From Acidimicrobiia bacterium (lineage in GTDB: Bacteria; Actinomycetota; Acidimicrobiia; IMCC26256; JAENVU01), in the NCBI GenBank assembly GCA_025361725.1, contig JANYJV010000007.1, forward strand, positions 1 to 53,711: DNA of 53,711 nt, written 5' to 3'. The position numbers and the translations under genes are program-made. Every line of letters starts with the position of its first letter. The first letter of the stretch is position 1. Shown here piece after piece: positions 32,469 through 41,632 of this stretch. The notes under the pieces are model-generated. The model was not told where the DNA came from. It made no database searches and worked only from the letters and a program-made list of their open reading frames with translations.

Positions 32469-33242
32469 TCAGGGGTTGTCGGGCGCGTCGTGGAGGAGCA
32501 GGGTGCGGGCCTCGCTGAGTTCGGCGATGCGTTCGGCGGCGCCGTCGGAAGAGCCACCGTGGTCGGGGTGCGCAGTGCGCAGTAGCCGCCGGAACCGCTT
32601 CTGGATGTCGATGCGATCGAGGCCCATGTCGGCTCGGAGCCCCAGCACCTCCATCGCCCACCGGCGCTCGGCCGGGACCCCCACCCACGAGCCGGTGTCG
32701 AGTTCGCTGTAGGCATCCTCGACCGGACCCATTCCCGCCGTCGGCGGCCGCAAAATCGGGATGCCCTCGATCAGGCGCCGGACGAAGAACGGCTCGGGGA
32801 TCACGCCCGGCTGGGCCACCGCGGCCTCGATGGCCCGGATCGCTCGGCGCCGGACACTCGACCCGAGCACTCCGGCCGCCATGATCGCCCCAACCACCTG
32901 GGGCCCGGGCGCGCCATGGACGTCGAGTTCCGCGATGAGGCGACCGTCCTCTTCCAAGAGTCGGTGTCGCGAGCGGTCCAGCCCGTGCACGTCGGTCTGG
33001 AGCCGGTGGCGGAGCGCGATGCGCGGGACCTGAATGCCGTTGTGCAACAGATCGTGGAGCAAGCGCGGGATCTCGTCGAGCTGCTCGTCATCGAGTGATC
33101 CGATGTTCTCCGCAACCACCGCGGCAAGGAGGCCGGAACCGTGCGCCGAGCCGGTGATCGGCAGGTACTGGTCCCCGAGCGCGACGCGACGCGTCGGCAT
33201 GTGTTTGCGCGTGTGGCGCACGACCAGCTCGGCGAGGATCAT
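32469..33242 (-). CDS. J-domain protein
   Basis: A 257-residue protein whose last ~70 residues form a J-domain: helix II with D-I-Q-K-R-F-R-R-L-L, then the H-P-D motif at 225-227 that stimulates the DnaK ATPase, and helix III rich in Ala and Glu. The N-terminal 190 residues have no motif I know. They start with L-V-V-R-H-T-R-K-H and contain repeated L-H-D-L-L-H and R-H-R-L-Q patterns, probably a mixed fold. It lacks the Gly/Phe and zinc domains of DnaJ, so it is a specialised co-chaperone that brings DnaK to an unknown client. The start codon has no strong ribosome-binding site. Confidence 0.82.
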   Translation of the reverse strand: MILAELVVRHTRKHMPTRRVALGDQYLPITGSAHGSGLLAAVVAENIGSLDDEQLDEIPRLLHDLLHNGIQVPRIALRHRLQTDVHGLDRSRHRLLEEDGRLIAELDVHGAPGPQVVGAIMAAGVLGSSVRRRAIRAIEAAVAQPGVIPEPFFVRRLIEGIPILRPPTAGMGPVEDAYSELDTGSWVGVPAERRWAMEVLGLRADMGLDRIDIQKRFRRLLRTAHPDHGGSSDGAAERIAELSEARTLLLHDAPDNP

Positions 33243-33302
33243 CCGTGAATCATCTCAAGCAGTCTTCGGGGCGGACTCAGCTCCTGGATGGCGAGAAATG
33301 CG

Positions 33303-34499
33303 TCACAGGCGATCGACGATGGCCTGCGCGAACTCGGAGCACTTGACCTCCTTGGCGCCTTCCATCTGGCGGGCGAAGTCGTAGGTGACGACCTTGTCGC
33401 CGATGGTGGCTTCGAGGGCGCGCACGATGTCGTCGGCCGCGTCCTGCCAACCGAGGTGCTCGAACATCATCACACCCGAGAGCAACACCGAGCCAGGGTT
33501 CACCTTGTCCTGGCCGGCGTACTTGGGCGCAGTGCCGTGGGTGGCCTCGAAGATGCCGTGGCCGGTGACGTAGTTGATGTTGCCGCCGGGCGCGATACCG
33601 ATCCCGCCCACTTGGGCTGCGAGCGCGTCGCTGAGGTAGTCGCCGTTGAGGTTGGTCGTGGCGATGACGTCGAACTCCTCGGGTCGAGTCAAGACCTGCT
33701 GCAACGTGATGTCGGCGATGGCGTCCTTGACGAGGATCTTGTCGCCGGGGTCACCGTCGCAGTCGTCCCACCCGACGGCGAAGTCCGCGAACTCCTCTCG
33801 CACCAACTCATAGCCCCAGTTGCGGAACGCGCCTTCGGTGAACTTCTGGATGTTGCCCTTGTGCACCATCGTCACGGACGTGCGCTGCTTCTCGATCGCG
33901 TACTCGATCGCGGCGCGGATCAAACGCTTCGATCCGGTCTCGGAGATCGGCTTGATGCCCACACCCGAGTCGGGCCGGATGTCCCAGCCCAACTCGTCCT
34001 TCAGCATCTCGATGAGCCGCTTCGCTTCCGGCGTGCCCTCTTCCACTTCGAGACCCGCGTAGATGTCCTCGGTGTTCTCCCGGAAGATCACCATGTCGAC
34101 CTTCTCGGGGTGCTTCACCGGCGACGGCACACCGGTGAACCAGCGCACCGGACGCAGACACACGTAGAGGTCGAGGATCTGACGCAACGCCACGTTGAGC
34201 GAACGGATCCCACCGCCGATGGGTGTGGTGAGCGGGCCCTTGATCCCGATGAGGTGCTCCCGAAACGACTCGACGGTCTCGTCGGGCAGCCAGTTGCCGG
34301 TCTCGTCGAACGCCTTCTGCCCGGCCAGCACTTCCACCCATCCGATGGTCTTGCCCTGCTTCGCAGCAGCGGCATCCAGCACGAGCTTCGCGGCCGGCCA
34401 GATGTCCACGCCGGTGCCGTCACCCTCGATGAAGGGGATGATCGGCTCATCGGGCACGTTGAGCGAGCCGTCGGCGTTCTGGGTGATCTTCTCGGGCAT
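33303..34499 (-). CDS. icd: isocitrate dehydrogenase, NADP-dependent type
   Basis: A 398-residue enzyme closely following the E. coli type. Substrate serine lies in I-R-S-L-N-V-A-L-R, the metal/substrate segment in [14 protein letters not shown], and A-P-K-Y-A-G-Q carries the Lys-Tyr pair typical of NADP specificity. It converts isocitrate to 2-oxoglutarate and CO2. ATG 34499 is supported by AAGGAAA about 6 nt upstream; the longer frame overlaps the small zinc-ribbon gene on the same strand and is not credible. Confidence 0.96.
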   Translation of the reverse strand: MPEKITQNADGSLNVPDEPIIPFIEGDGTGVDIWPAAKLVLDAAAAKQGKTIGWVEVLAGQKAFDETGNWLPDETVESFREHLIGIKGPLTTPIGGGIRSLNVALRQILDLYVCLRPVRWFTGVPSPVKHPEKVDMVIFRENTEDIYAGLEVEEGTPEAKRLIEMLKDELGWDIRPDSGVGIKPISETGSKRLIRAAIEYAIEKQRTSVTMVHKGNIQKFTEGAFRNWGYELVREEFADFAVGWDDCDGDPGDKILVKDAIADITLQQVLTRPEEFDVIATTNLNGDYLSDALAAQVGGIGIAPGGNINYVTGHGIFEATHGTAPKYAGQDKVNPGSVLLSGVMMFEHLGWQDAADDIVRALEATIGDKVVTYDFARQMEGAKEVKCSEFAQAIVDRL

Positions 34500-34546
34500 C
34501 GGGGTTTCCTTCGGGGTGACGGACGACGACAAGGGCGGTGCGGTGT

Positions 34547-34741
34547 TCAGGCGGTGATGCCGACGACGGCGAGCGTGAGCGCGAACACCGCCACGATCAC
34601 ACCGATCATGACCCACAGCGTCGCACCTGCGAATGGGCTGGGTCGATCCGGGCCGAACTCTGGCGTCATGCCGCACGACGTGCAGCGGTCTGCCGGCGGT
34701 TTCGGGAGTCCACACTGCAGACACGCAACGAGTTCCGTCAT
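34547..34741 (-). CDS. small zinc-ribbon membrane protein
   Basis: A 64-residue protein with two Cys-x2-Cys knuckles (Cys7, Cys10 and Cys20, Cys23) that make a zinc ribbon, then one membrane helix (residues ~41-61). Start ATG 34741. The layout, ribbon plus one helix, is common in actinobacteria for small membrane proteins of unknown role. It lies 47 bp upstream of icd on the same strand, so it may share its transcript. It is shorter than most reading frames and easily missed. Confidence 0.7.
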   Translation of the reverse strand: MTELVACLQCGLPKPPADRCTSCGMTPEFGPDRPSPFAGATLWVMIGVIVAVFALTLAVVGITA

Positions 34742-34755
34742 CGTCACGTCACGCA

Positions 34756-34835
34756 GTCCTCTTGCTCCTGCGGAGCGGGCCGGACGGGCCACGCTTCGCT
34801 GGCGTATTGGCTGCAATCGCGTGCCGCTTCCGCTT
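34756..34835 (+). repeat. single copy of the hairpin repeat family
   Basis: The stem is GCTCC-TGC-GGAGC (34764-34776) instead of GGCCC-TGC-GGGCC. It is followed by GGGCCGGACGGGCCACGCTT, the same as in the tandem copies at 11071. It fills the gap between folD and the zinc-ribbon gene. Confidence 0.85.
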
Positions 34836-34841
34836 CACTCC

Positions 34842-35696
34842 TCACTCGGCGCGCCGTTCGGCGATCTGGACGAGGTTCTGGAACAGCATCGCGATGGTCG
34901 TCGGCCCGACTCCGCCCACGCGCGGAGTGATGGCCCCGGCGACCGCTTCGCACGCTTCATCGACGTCAGGCAACAAGGTTCGCCCTTCGTACCGGACGCC
35001 GCCGCCCACCACCACCACACCGGGGGTGAGGTGCTCGGGCGCCAAGATCCCCGGCACCCCGGCCGCGGCGATGACGATGTCGGCTCGTCTCGTGTATTCG
35101 GGCCAATCCGCCACGCCGGTGTGCACCACCGTCACCGCCGCGTTCGCGGTGGCGCGCTTCTGCGACAGCAGCAGCGCAAGCGGCCGACCCAAGGTGGCGC
35201 CCCGCCCGAGGATGCACACGCCTCGCCCGGCCACGGGAACCTCGTAGTACGCAAGCAGCGCCTCGATGCCCGCCGGCGTGCACGGCACCGGTCCGGGCAT
35301 CGACAACGCGAGCCGGCCCATGTTCACCGGATGCAGCCCATCCACGTCCTTGTCCGGATCCAGCGTGAGCAGCGCGGCCTCGAAATCGATGTGCGCGGGC
35401 GCGGGGTATTGGAACAACACCGCGTCGACGGTCTCATCCGCGTTCAACCCGGCGATGGCCGCAAGCACGTCGGCCTGGGTGGCGTCGTCGCCGAGATGGA
35501 CGTCGACCGAATGGCAACCGAGCGACGCGGCTTTGGCGTGTTTCATGCCGACGTACCGCGCGCTCGCGTCGTCCTCGCCGACGAGCAACGTGGCGAGCCC
35601 CGGCGGCCGCCCGTTCGCGATCAGCTTCTCGATGCGCGGCGCGAGGCCCGCGAACACGGCGTCGGCCACGGGTGCGCCGGGCATGTAGGTCGTCAC
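34842..35696 (-). CDS. folD: methylene-tetrahydrofolate dehydrogenase / cyclohydrolase
   Basis: A 284-residue bifunctional enzyme. Y-V-G-M-K-H-A-K carries the Tyr-x3-Lys catalytic pair, V-L-F-Q-Y-P-A-P is close to the family V-Q-L-P-L-P, and P-C-T-P-A-G and G-R-G-A-T-L-G-R-P are the substrate and NADP motifs. The G-R-G-A-T-L-G-R-P motif is usually G-R-S-x-x-V-G-x-P, so the serine that contacts NADP phosphate is replaced by glycine; cofactor use may differ. GTG 35696 is favoured by GAGAGG 7 nt upstream, 10 bp after purH. It supplies 10-formyl-THF for the two purine steps encoded just upstream. Confidence 0.93.
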   Translation of the reverse strand: MTTYMPGAPVADAVFAGLAPRIEKLIANGRPPGLATLLVGEDDASARYVGMKHAKAASLGCHSVDVHLGDDATQADVLAAIAGLNADETVDAVLFQYPAPAHIDFEAALLTLDPDKDVDGLHPVNMGRLALSMPGPVPCTPAGIEALLAYYEVPVAGRGVCILGRGATLGRPLALLLSQKRATANAAVTVVHTGVADWPEYTRRADIVIAAAGVPGILAPEHLTPGVVVVGGGVRYEGRTLLPDVDEACEAVAGAITPRVGGVGPTTIAMLFQNLVQIAERRAE

Positions 35697-35706
35697 AAAA
35701 ATCCTC

Positions 35707-37206
35707 TCAGTGAAGAAAGTGGCGTTCGCCGGTGAAGACCATGGCGAGCCCGAGCTCGTCGGCTCGGGCAATGACCCTCTCGTCGCTCACCGAGCCGCCC
35801 GGCTGCATAACCACCGCGACGCCGGCAGCCGCGGCCGCCTCCACGCCGTCGGGGAACGGGTAGAACGCATCCGACGCGCACGCGCCGCCCACCGCGCGCC
35901 CGTTCGCCTTCTTCGCCGCGATCTCGCCGGATTCCACTCGGTTCTGCTGGCCGGCGCCGATGCCGACGGCCTGGCCATCCTTCACCAGCACGATCGAGTT
36001 CGATTTCACGTGACCGCAGATCCGCCACGCCAACTCCGCATCCGCCCATTGCTCGGCGGTTGGCGCGGCCTTGGTGGCCACCTTCCAGTCGTCGCGTCCG
36101 GACGCGAAGTGCGCAGCGTCCTGCACCAGGAAGCCACCAGAGATCTGGCGGAACTCGCGCGGTTCGCCCGTCGGCACCGGAGCCTCGAGCAGACGCGTGT
36201 TCTTCCGCTTGGCCCGCAGCGCATCGAGCGCACCGGCCGAGTATCCCGGCGCGATCACAACATCTGCTTGGGGGCCGTTCGCCATCGCCGCCGCAGTCTC
36301 GTCGTCAATCGGACGGTTGAACGCGACGATGCCGCCGAACGCGGACCGCTCGTCGCACGCCAACGCGCGCTGGTACGCGGTGGCGAGATCGTCCGTGACC
36401 GCAACACCGCACGGGTTCGCGTGTTTGATGATGGCGCACACCGCACGGTCACCGAGGTCGTGCGCGAGCTTCCACGCGGCCTCGGTGTCGTACAGGTTGA
36501 GGTAGCTCAGCGCGAGCCCGCCGTGCTGGACGAGACCATCCCACCAACTGGTCGTGCCGGCGCGCCGGTAGCGCGCGCCCCGCTGGTGTGGGTTCTCGCC
36601 GTAACGAAGCACCTCATCGGAGCGCGTCAACGGGATCACGAGGTGGCGCGGTAAGGCGTCGCCGGCTTGCAGCCAGTCAACGATCGCGGCGTCGTACGCG
36701 GCGGTGTGGGCGAAGGCTTCGAGCGCGAGCGCGCGCCGAGTCGCGTAGGTCAGCGCTCCGTGTTCCCGAAGCTCGCTGAGGACCAACTCGTACTGGTCCG
36801 GACTCGTCACGATCCCCACGTGCGCGTGATTCTTTGCGGCCGCGCGCGTCATCGCCGGGCCGCCGATGTCGATGAGCTCGATCGACGGGTCGGTGTGAAA
36901 TGGGTACAAGTTCGACACGACGAGATCGAACGGTTCGATGCCGTACTCGGCCATGTCCGCCTGGTGACTCGGGTTGGTGGGGTCCGCGAGGAGTCCGCCG
37001 TGCACCTTGGGGTGCAGGGTCACCACTCGGTGATCGAGGATCGCCGGAACCCCGGTGAACTCGGCGACGTCCACCACCGGCATGCCCGCGTCGGCGATGG
37101 CTTTCGCGGTTCCGCCGCTCGACACCAGTTCCACGCCAAGGTCGTGCAACGCCCGGGCGAAGTCGACGATCCCGGTCTTGTCGTAGACGGACAACAGCGC
37201 GCGCAT
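35707..37206 (-). CDS. purH: AICAR transformylase / IMP cyclohydrolase
   Basis: A 499-residue bifunctional enzyme. The first ~190 residues are the methylglyoxal-synthase-like cyclohydrolase domain (S-V-Y-D-K-T-G, S-S-G-G-T-A). The rest is the transformylase with [16 protein letters not shown] and the C-terminal Q-P-G-G-S-V. It transfers the formyl group from 10-formyl-THF to AICAR and closes the ring to IMP. ATG 37206 has GGGAG upstream and lies 4 bp after purN. The operon order purN, purH, folD links the two formyl-THF-using steps to the formyl donor supply. Confidence 0.96.
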   Translation of the reverse strand: MRALLSVYDKTGIVDFARALHDLGVELVSSGGTAKAIADAGMPVVDVAEFTGVPAILDHRVVTLHPKVHGGLLADPTNPSHQADMAEYGIEPFDLVVSNLYPFHTDPSIELIDIGGPAMTRAAAKNHAHVGIVTSPDQYELVLSELREHGALTYATRRALALEAFAHTAAYDAAIVDWLQAGDALPRHLVIPLTRSDEVLRYGENPHQRGARYRRAGTTSWWDGLVQHGGLALSYLNLYDTEAAWKLAHDLGDRAVCAIIKHANPCGVAVTDDLATAYQRALACDERSAFGGIVAFNRPIDDETAAAMANGPQADVVIAPGYSAGALDALRAKRKNTRLLEAPVPTGEPREFRQISGGFLVQDAAHFASGRDDWKVATKAAPTAEQWADAELAWRICGHVKSNSIVLVKDGQAVGIGAGQQNRVESGEIAAKKANGRAVGGACASDAFYPFPDGVEAAAAAGVAVVMQPGGSVSDERVIARADELGLAMVFTGERHFLH

Positions 37207-37210
37207 CTTC

Positions 37211-37768
37211 TCAGGCTCCCTGTTCGATGAGTTCGTGGAGCACGGCCGGATAGAGCCGACGTTCGACGGCTTTGATCCGCTCGTGCAGGGTCTCGACGGT
37301 GTCCTCGGAAAGGACCGGCACCGCTTCTTGGGCGAGGATCGGACCCTCGTCCACATCGAGGCGCGCCAGGTGCACAGTGCAGCCGGTCACCTTCACCCCG
37401 GCGTCGAACGCGGCCTGGACCGCGTGCCAACCCTTGAAGGCAGGAAGCAGCGCAGGATGGGTGTTCACGATTCGATCCGGATACGCGTCGTGAACCGGCT
37501 TCTCCAAGATCGTCCCGAAGCCGGCCATCGCGATCAGGTCCACCTCGTACCGAGCCAGCACGTCGACCACGTCGTGGGTGTAGGCGACCCGGTCGAACTC
37601 GTCGCCGTAGCTCGAACGCAGGACCACTTCGGCGGGCACTCCGGCCGCAGTGGCACGGTCGGTCGCGGCGCACGGCCGGTCCACGATCACGACCACGATC
37701 GGCAGGTCCGCGTCCAGCAGGGATTGGAGAATGGTCCCCGTTCCCGACGCAAGTACCCCTATCCGCAT
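37211..37768 (-). CDS. purN: phosphoribosylglycinamide formyltransferase
   Basis: A 185-residue enzyme starting at ATG 37768. G-V-L-A-S-G-T-G-T binds the substrate phosphate. The catalytic triad Asn-His-Asp is visible in V-N-T-H-P-A-L-L-P and D-V-D-E-G-P-I. It transfers a formyl group from 10-formyl-THF to GAR, the third step of purine synthesis. It is the first gene of purN-purH-folD; TAAGTT lies 8 nt upstream of the start and there is no ribosome-binding site. Confidence 0.95.
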   Translation of the reverse strand: MRIGVLASGTGTILQSLLDADLPIVVVIVDRPCAATDRATAAGVPAEVVLRSSYGDEFDRVAYTHDVVDVLARYEVDLIAMAGFGTILEKPVHDAYPDRIVNTHPALLPAFKGWHAVQAAFDAGVKVTGCTVHLARLDVDEGPILAQEAVPVLSEDTVETLHERIKAVERRLYPAVLHELIEQGA

Positions 37769-37776
37769 TGCCAGCC

Positions 37777-37782
37777 AACTTA
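37777..37782 (-). promoter_or_regulatory. -10 element of the purN-purH-folD operon
   Basis: On the minus strand TAAGTT ends 8 nt before ATG 37768. Confidence 0.45.
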
Positions 37783-37865
37783 CCCGCGTTGGTCCTCTGC
37801 GCTCCGGGTCGAAACGGGGCGTCGCCCGACGTGCTTCACTGTCGATCCAGACTCGGGGAGGAACC

Positions 37866-38291
37866 GTGAAACAACAACCGACTCGCGCGGAGATCGTGGT
37901 CATGGCCGGCGGTGCCGTCACCGTGATCTTCTCGTTCCTCGCGTTTTACACGTTGCCGATCGGTTCCAGCAGCGTCAACGCGTGGGACTCGGGCCTTTTC
38001 CCGATCGCCACCTATCCGGCGCTCGCCGGTCTCATCTCCGGCGGCATCATTGCGCTGCGTCGGTTCGCAAGGGTCGGGTTCTCCGCCCGGGCCGGAACTT
38101 TCACCTGGCCCCAGGTCCACGTGCTCCTCGGCATTTTCGCCGGGCTCATCATGGGTGGCTATCTGATCGCCGACAACGGCGGCCTGAACCGCGGCATCGG
38201 GTTCTGGGGCATGCTCGCCGGCACCGCGGCGCTCATCGTCGGCGCGGCGATGCTGACGAATGAACCCTCCGGCCCGCGCCGACTCACCTGA
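37866..38291 (+). CDS. four-helix membrane protein of unknown function
   Basis: A 141-residue protein starting at GTG 37866 with GGGGAGGA five bases upstream. Four hydrophobic segments at about 10-30, 45-62, 82-100 and 108-128 make it an integral membrane protein with short loops. One loop has a Trp-Asp pair (A-W-D-S-G). I recognise no named family; small proteins of this size are frequent beside purine or central-metabolism genes in actinobacteria without known function. It ends 4 bp before the convergent sucD stop. Confidence 0.72.
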   Translation: MKQQPTRAEIVVMAGGAVTVIFSFLAFYTLPIGSSSVNAWDSGLFPIATYPALAGLISGGIIALRRFARVGFSARAGTFTWPQVHVLLGIFAGLIMGGYLIADNGGLNRGIGFWGMLAGTAALIVGAAMLTNEPSGPRRLT

Positions 38292-38295
38292 ACGT

Positions 38296-39180
38296 TCAGA
38301 GGTTGGCGACGACGCCAGTCATCAAGTCGCCGGCTTCGGTGGGGTTGAGGCCCACCTGCACGCCGGCGTCGCGCAACGCCTCCATCTTGGCCGCCGCGGT
38401 GCCCTTGCCGCCCGAGACGATGGCGCCCGCGTGGCCCATCTTCTTGCCCGGAGGCGCAGTCACCCCGGCCACGTACGCCACCACCGGCTTGCTCATCGAG
38501 CTCTTGATGAACGCGGCCGCCTCTTCTTCGGCGGAGCCACCGATCTCGCCGATCATCATCACGGCCTTGGTCTCGGGGTCCGCCTCGAACGCTCGCAGAC
38601 AGTCGATGAAGCTGGTGCCCGGCACCGGGTCGCCACCGATACCCACGCACGTGGTCACACCGATGTCCTGCTGCTTCAACTCATAGAGCGCCTGATACGT
38701 GAGCGTGCCCGAGCGGCTCACAATGCCGACGGGGCCGCCCGCCTTCGCGATGTGACCGGCGGTGATCCCGATGTTCGCCTTCCCCGGACTGATGATTCCC
38801 GGGCAGTTCGGGCCGAGCAGTTGCACGTTCGGGTAGTCCCGCTTCAGCGCGTTGAAGAACCACGCCTCGTCGTGCGCGGGCACACCTTCGGTGATGACGA
38901 CGATGAACTCGACGCCACCGGCCGCCGCGTCCATGACCGCGTCGCGCACACCGGGGGCGGGAATGAACACACACGATGCCGTAGCGCCCGTCGCGGCCAC
39001 CGCGTCGCCGACGTTGGCAAAGATCGGGATGCCTTCCACATCGGTCCCGGCCTTCTTCGGGTTGGTTCCGGCCACCACCTGCGTGCCGTACTCGCGGTTC
39101 AGGAGGCCGTAGAACCGGCCCTGCGAACCAGTCAACCCTTGGTAGACGACCTTGGTGTTCTCGTCGACGAAGATGCTCAT
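38296..39180 (-). CDS. sucD: succinyl-CoA synthetase alpha subunit
   Basis: A 294-residue subunit. The CoA-binding N-terminal fold is followed by G-P-N-C-P-G-I-I and by G-E-I-G-G-S-A-E-E, and the phosphorylated histidine lies in M-G-H-A-G-A-I-V. It forms the CoA thioester with SucC and conserves energy as ATP or GTP. The start ATG has AGGAGGG 6 nt upstream. It is separated from sucC by 145 bp (39181-39325), which shows a GC-rich stretch (GGGCGGCCCCGCTCGGCCGGG) but no member of the hairpin repeat family that I can align. Confidence 0.96.
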   Translation of the reverse strand: MSIFVDENTKVVYQGLTGSQGRFYGLLNREYGTQVVAGTNPKKAGTDVEGIPIFANVGDAVAATGATASCVFIPAPGVRDAVMDAAAGGVEFIVVITEGVPAHDEAWFFNALKRDYPNVQLLGPNCPGIISPGKANIGITAGHIAKAGGPVGIVSRSGTLTYQALYELKQQDIGVTTCVGIGGDPVPGTSFIDCLRAFEADPETKAVMMIGEIGGSAEEEAAAFIKSSMSKPVVAYVAGVTAPPGKKMGHAGAIVSGGKGTAAAKMEALRDAGVQVGLNPTEAGDLMTGVVANL

Positions 39181-39325
39181 GATTGCCCTCCTGGGCCTGC
39201 GGACGCTGCCACGGCGCCACTCGCTCGTGTGTCCTCATTCCACCGCGCCGTCGCTTGCGCTCGTGTCGCTGCCGGGCGGCCCCGCTCGGCCGGGTGGTCG
39301 GGGTGCATTGAACTGAAGGCCTCGC

Positions 39326-40480
39326 TCATGAGTTCGCTTTTCCTCCGGCCAGGGCGACGACGCGGCGGGCGGCCTCGAGCATCGTCGGTTCGATCTGAAA
39401 GTTCTCCGAGACGTGGGGAGCGAGAATCGCCCGCCCTTCGTCGGCGTTGGTGCCGTCGAGGCGGATGACGATCGGTGCGTCGATCTTCACCTTCGCCAGC
39501 GCCTGCACGATGCCGTTCGCCACTTCGTCGCCCTTGGTGATGCCACCGAAGATGTTGATGAAGATGGAGCGCACGTTCGGGTCGTTGTTGATCACGTCCA
39601 TCGCACCGGCCATCACGTCCGCGTTGGCACCGCCGCCGATGTCGAGGAAGTTCGCCGGCGTTCCCCCCACCTGCGTCACGATGTCCACCGTGCTCATCGC
39701 GAGTCCGGCACCGTTGGCGATAATCCCCACCGAACCATCGAGCCCGATGTACTGCAGGCCCTTGTCGTGCGCCGCCTGCTCGCGTGCGTCACGAACCTGC
39801 GTCTCGTCGTAGACCGCGTAGTCGGCGTGGCGGAACACGGAGTTGTCGTCGAGGCTGACCTTGGCGTCGAGCGCGTGCACGCGGCCGTCCGGGGTGAGGA
39901 TCAACGGGTTGATCTCCACGAGATCGGCATCGCCCTCGGTGTACGCGGTGTAGAGCTTCATCAGGATGTCAACGGCGCCGTCGACCGCAGCCGGGTTGAG
40001 CTTCGCCGCCTCAACCCACGCGCGGCAGTCCGACTCGGTCAGTCCGTCGGCCGGGTTCACGTGAATCTTCGCGATGGCGTCGGGATCCGTCGCGGCGACC
40101 TCCTCGATCTCGACGCCACCCTGGGCGGAGAGCATCCCGAGGTACTGCTTCGCGGAACGGTCGAGTGTGAACGACGCGTAGTACTCCTCGGCGATGTCGC
40201 TCGCGTGCTCCACCCACACGACCTCGACGGTGTGGCCCTTGATGTCCATCCCGATGATGTCGGTGGCGTACTGGCGCGCCTCGTCCGAGTTCGACGCCAG
40301 CTTGATGCCGCCCGCCTTGCCGCGGCCACCCACCTGCACCTGCGCCTTCACCACTACCGGATACCCGACTCGGTCTGCGGCGGCGACTGCCGCCTCGACG
40401 TCGGTCACGGCTTCACCGTCGGAGACGGGGATCCCGTACCGCGCGAAGAATTGCTTGCCTTGATATTCGAACAGGTCCAC
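39326..40480 (-). CDS. sucC: succinyl-CoA synthetase beta subunit
   Basis: A 384-residue subunit with an ATP-grasp domain (K-A-Q-V-Q-V-G-G-R-G-K-A-G-G) and the C-terminal CoA-ligase fold (N-I-F-G-G-I-T-K-G-D). GTG 40480 is supported by GAGGAG about 6 nt upstream. It partners SucD, whose gene follows. The B12-binding domain gene upstream on the same strand would deliver succinyl-CoA from methylmalonyl-CoA if its partner is present elsewhere. Confidence 0.96.
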   Translation of the reverse strand: MDLFEYQGKQFFARYGIPVSDGEAVTDVEAAVAAADRVGYPVVVKAQVQVGGRGKAGGIKLASNSDEARQYATDIIGMDIKGHTVEVVWVEHASDIAEEYYASFTLDRSAKQYLGMLSAQGGVEIEEVAATDPDAIAKIHVNPADGLTESDCRAWVEAAKLNPAAVDGAVDILMKLYTAYTEGDADLVEINPLILTPDGRVHALDAKVSLDDNSVFRHADYAVYDETQVRDAREQAAHDKGLQYIGLDGSVGIIANGAGLAMSTVDIVTQVGGTPANFLDIGGGANADVMAGAMDVINNDPNVRSIFINIFGGITKGDEVANGIVQALAKVKIDAPIVIRLDGTNADEGRAILAPHVSENFQIEPTMLEAARRVVALAGGKANS

Positions 40481-40534
40481 GAGACTCCTCGAGTGCGACG
40501 TGCGGACGCTCGATGCCACACCGAGCGCAGTGGA

Positions 40535-40951
40535 TCAACTGGCTGGTTGGTCCTCCCGGGCGTCGAGCGCCTCCTCGAGCCATTCGTGGATCGAGTTGAG
40601 GGTCGCCCCCGGGGTGAACAGTTCGGCGACGCCGATTTCCTTCAGCTTCGGGATGTCGGCGTCCGGGATGATGCCGCCGCCGAACACGACAACTTCGTCC
40701 AGGCCTCGCTCCCGCAACAGTTCCAGCACCCGCGGGAACAGCGTCATGTGGGCGCCGGACAGCAGCGACAGGCCGACCGCATCCGCGTCTTCTTGTAACG
40801 CGGTTTCGGCGATTTGCTCGGGGGTCTGGTGCAAACCCGTGTAGATCACCTCGAACCCACCGTCGCGCAGCGCGCGGGCGATCACCTTGGCCCCACGGTC
40901 GTGACCGTCGAGCCCGGGTTTGGCGATGACCACTCGGTACCGGCGCTGCAT
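40535..40951 (-). CDS. stand-alone cobalamin-binding domain (methylmalonyl-CoA mutase type)
   Basis: A 138-residue protein that is only the B12-binding domain of methylmalonyl-CoA mutase. D-x-H-x2-G reads D15-G-H17-D-R-G20, the base-off/His-on motif in which the histidine binds cobalt. S-L-L-S-G-A-H and F-G-G-G-I-I complete the fold. The catalytic TIM-barrel subunit is not in the window. In actinobacteria and archaea small B12 subunits of this kind pair with a separate large mutase subunit, so the partner should be encoded elsewhere. Nearby sucCD fits a role in feeding succinyl-CoA to the cycle. Confidence 0.9.
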   Translation of the reverse strand: MQRRYRVVIAKPGLDGHDRGAKVIARALRDGGFEVIYTGLHQTPEQIAETALQEDADAVGLSLLSGAHMTLFPRVLELLRERGLDEVVVFGGGIIPDADIPKLKEIGVAELFTPGATLNSIHEWLEEALDAREDQPAS

Positions 40952-40960
40952 GCGGGCGGA

Positions 40961-40966
40961 ACCCTA
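40961..40966 (-). promoter_or_regulatory. -10-like element of the B12-domain gene
   Basis: On the minus strand TAGGGT ends 9 nt before ATG 40951, the longest such spacing in the window. Confidence 0.35.
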
Positions 40967-41003
40967 GCGATCAGCCGCCGAACCCAGCCAACGGACGGGC
41001 CTT

Positions 41004-41085
41004 CCGCTCTTGGCCCTTCGGGCCGGGCCGCTCGGGCCACGCTCCGCTGGCCGAACGGCTGCGAGGCTGTCCCAGCCCCGCTGCA
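41004..41085 (+). repeat. single copy of the hairpin repeat family
   Basis: The stem is GGCCC-TTC-GGGCC (41012-41024), followed by GGGCCGCTCGGGCCACGCTC. The latter half of the first block matches the second copy at 24338. The copy lies between two divergent genes. Confidence 0.85.
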
Positions 41086-41136
41086 CTCTTGCGTCTCCGG
41101 CTGGACTGCCTCCCCATTTCGTGAGTACACCCTGGT

Positions 41137-41613
41137 GTGCCTTCGAAACCGTCGCAGCGTCGATCCGATATCCGGCTGCTCCTCGGATCGGCCATCGCCC
41201 TCATCATCGGCGGGATCCTCGTCGCCGGCGCCATCCTTGCGATCACCTCGCGAGGCAAGGCTCCGGACGTCCGAGTGCCCCTTGCCTTCGGGCTGGCGTC
41301 GGACATTCGGATGAAGGTGCACGACGGTGGGCCGATCAACATCGCCGGCCTAAGCGGCGACGACGGCTTCTGGGTCGGCATCGAACACCACCAACTCGTC
41401 GCGCTTCTCGTGGCTCAACCGAAGCCGGCCGCATGCAGTCTCCGGTGGCGCGGTTCGAAGAACACCTTCACCTGCGACGACCGCCGTGTCGAGAGCGTCA
41501 ACCTCGCTCGCTACCGATCGTTCATCCAAAAGAAGGGCCCGCAGAAGGGCCTCTTCATGGTCAGGCTGCGCACGGTGCTCCCCGCTCCTGCCGGTCCCCA
41601 CCCCGGCGCCTGA
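41137..41613 (+). CDS. membrane-anchored protein of unknown function
   Basis: A 158-residue protein from GTG 41137. Residues ~13-38 form one membrane anchor, and the rest lies outside the membrane. Features are a G-F-W-V-G-I-E-H-H motif near residue 76 and two cysteines (in A-A-C-S-L-R-W and F-T-C-D-D-R) spaced 14 apart, as in a small cysteine-bridged beta domain. The second has a resemblance to the C-x-x-W-x-x-x-x-x-F-x-C-P pattern of Rieske proteins, but the histidines needed for an iron-sulphur cluster are absent. Function unknown. It ends 19 bp before the convergent pcrA stop. Confidence 0.65.
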   Translation: MPSKPSQRRSDIRLLLGSAIALIIGGILVAGAILAITSRGKAPDVRVPLAFGLASDIRMKVHDGGPINIAGLSGDDGFWVGIEHHQLVALLVAQPKPAACSLRWRGSKNTFTCDDRRVESVNLARYRSFIQKKGPQKGLFMVRLRTVLPAPAGPHPGA

Positions 41614-41632
41614 CACCTCGGCCGCCGCGTCT

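Noticed and set aside
33288-35735. A long plus-strand open frame of 815 codons opposite icd and folD
   Set aside because: It is the antisense shadow of clearly recognised genes in high-GC DNA. The translation is rich in Arg, His, Asp and Val with no motif.
39181-39325. The GC-rich gap between sucC and sucD as another copy of the hairpin repeat family
   Set aside because: It shares short GGCCGGG words, but the stem-loop and the following conserved block cannot be aligned.
41137-41613. A Rieske-type iron-sulphur protein
   Set aside because: Two cysteines and a tryptophan resemble the pattern, but the two histidine ligands are missing.
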